NCBI RefSeq assembly: GCF_016765695.1
Contig: NZ_JAETGO010000084.1
Coordinates: forward strand, 31,399-95,398
DNA: 64,000 nt
Direction of reading: 5' to 3'
Source: Sporosalibacterium faouarense
Lineage (GTDB): Bacteria; Bacillota; Clostridia; Tissierellales; VENL01
Shown here piece by piece: positions 63,974 through 64,000 of the stretch (position 1 is its first letter; the number at the start of each line of letters is the position of its first letter). The translations under genes and the position numbers were made by a program. The notes beneath the pieces are model-generated. The model ran no database searches, had not been told where the DNA came from, and saw only the letters and a program-made list of their open reading frames with translations.

Positions 63974-64000
63974 ATTGCTTATTTTTTTCTAATTTTCTAA

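Overview
The window is AT-rich (roughly 30% G+C by eye) with AGGAGG-type ribosome binding sites, a six-gene Rnf complex, MreB/Min cell-shape genes, a Spo0E-like phosphatase and Clostridia-restricted small families (LDCC-motif protein, DUF4321, DRTGG/PHP/hydrogenase-like cluster). This points to an anaerobic, probably spore-forming member of the Clostridia, perhaps Tissierellales-like. The lineage is an inference; no rRNA is present. Nearly all genes are on the minus strand.

Region 1 (1-17,100) is a chromosomal core (eetA, eetB, DUF4321, maf, radC, mreB, mreC, mreD, mrdA, minC, minD, minE, mgsA and a SpoIVFA-like protein) with what looks like a complete flavin-based extracellular electron transfer (EET) set built around it. 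On one side are a membrane-anchored type II NADH dehydrogenase, a lipoprotein with two FMN-binding domains, an ApbE flavin transferase and a DmkB-like polyprenyl synthase. On the other are the NusG-domain-II protein and the Gx-family membrane protein (EetA/EetB-like). The divergent region between the dehydrogenase and the lipoprotein carries a Rex-like operator.

Region 2 (17,300-28,200) is metal and thiol stress: a copper-type two-component system whose sensor has a Met/His-rich outer loop, a DUF326 cysteine-rich four-helix protein, a Met-rich secreted protein, a rhodanese and a DUF302 protein diverging from a CsoR/CstR-like palindrome, SHOCT proteins, LemA/TPM, and a copA-rseC-copZ operon, then lgt.

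Region 3 (28,300-40,700) holds cysK, a sulfonate-type ABC transporter, and two transcription units preceded by sigma-54 (-24/-12) promoters. One unit is zinc ribbon / predicted anchored protein / DUF2933-like / spermidine-synthase-like membrane protein; the other is Spo0E-like / LDCC / LarE / a frameshifted small gene. An NtrC-type activator and its kinase lie beside them with their own sigma-54-like promoter, so a local sigma-54 regulon is likely.

Region 4 (40,800-50,000) is the Rnf operon (rnfCDGEAB) and a six-gene signalling cluster around an [FeFe]-hydrogenase-like protein that keeps the H-cluster ligands but lacks the proton-relay cysteine. Region 5 (50,000-64,000) has a SPOR protein, a GGDEF protein with a cysteine cluster, YbjQ, two tRNA-Leu genes, a peptide-binding lipoprotein, DUF441, a lytic transglycosylase, coaE, polA, an ECF sigma/anti-sigma pair and an L,D-transpeptidase. 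No CRISPR array, rRNA, insertion sequence or prophage was seen.
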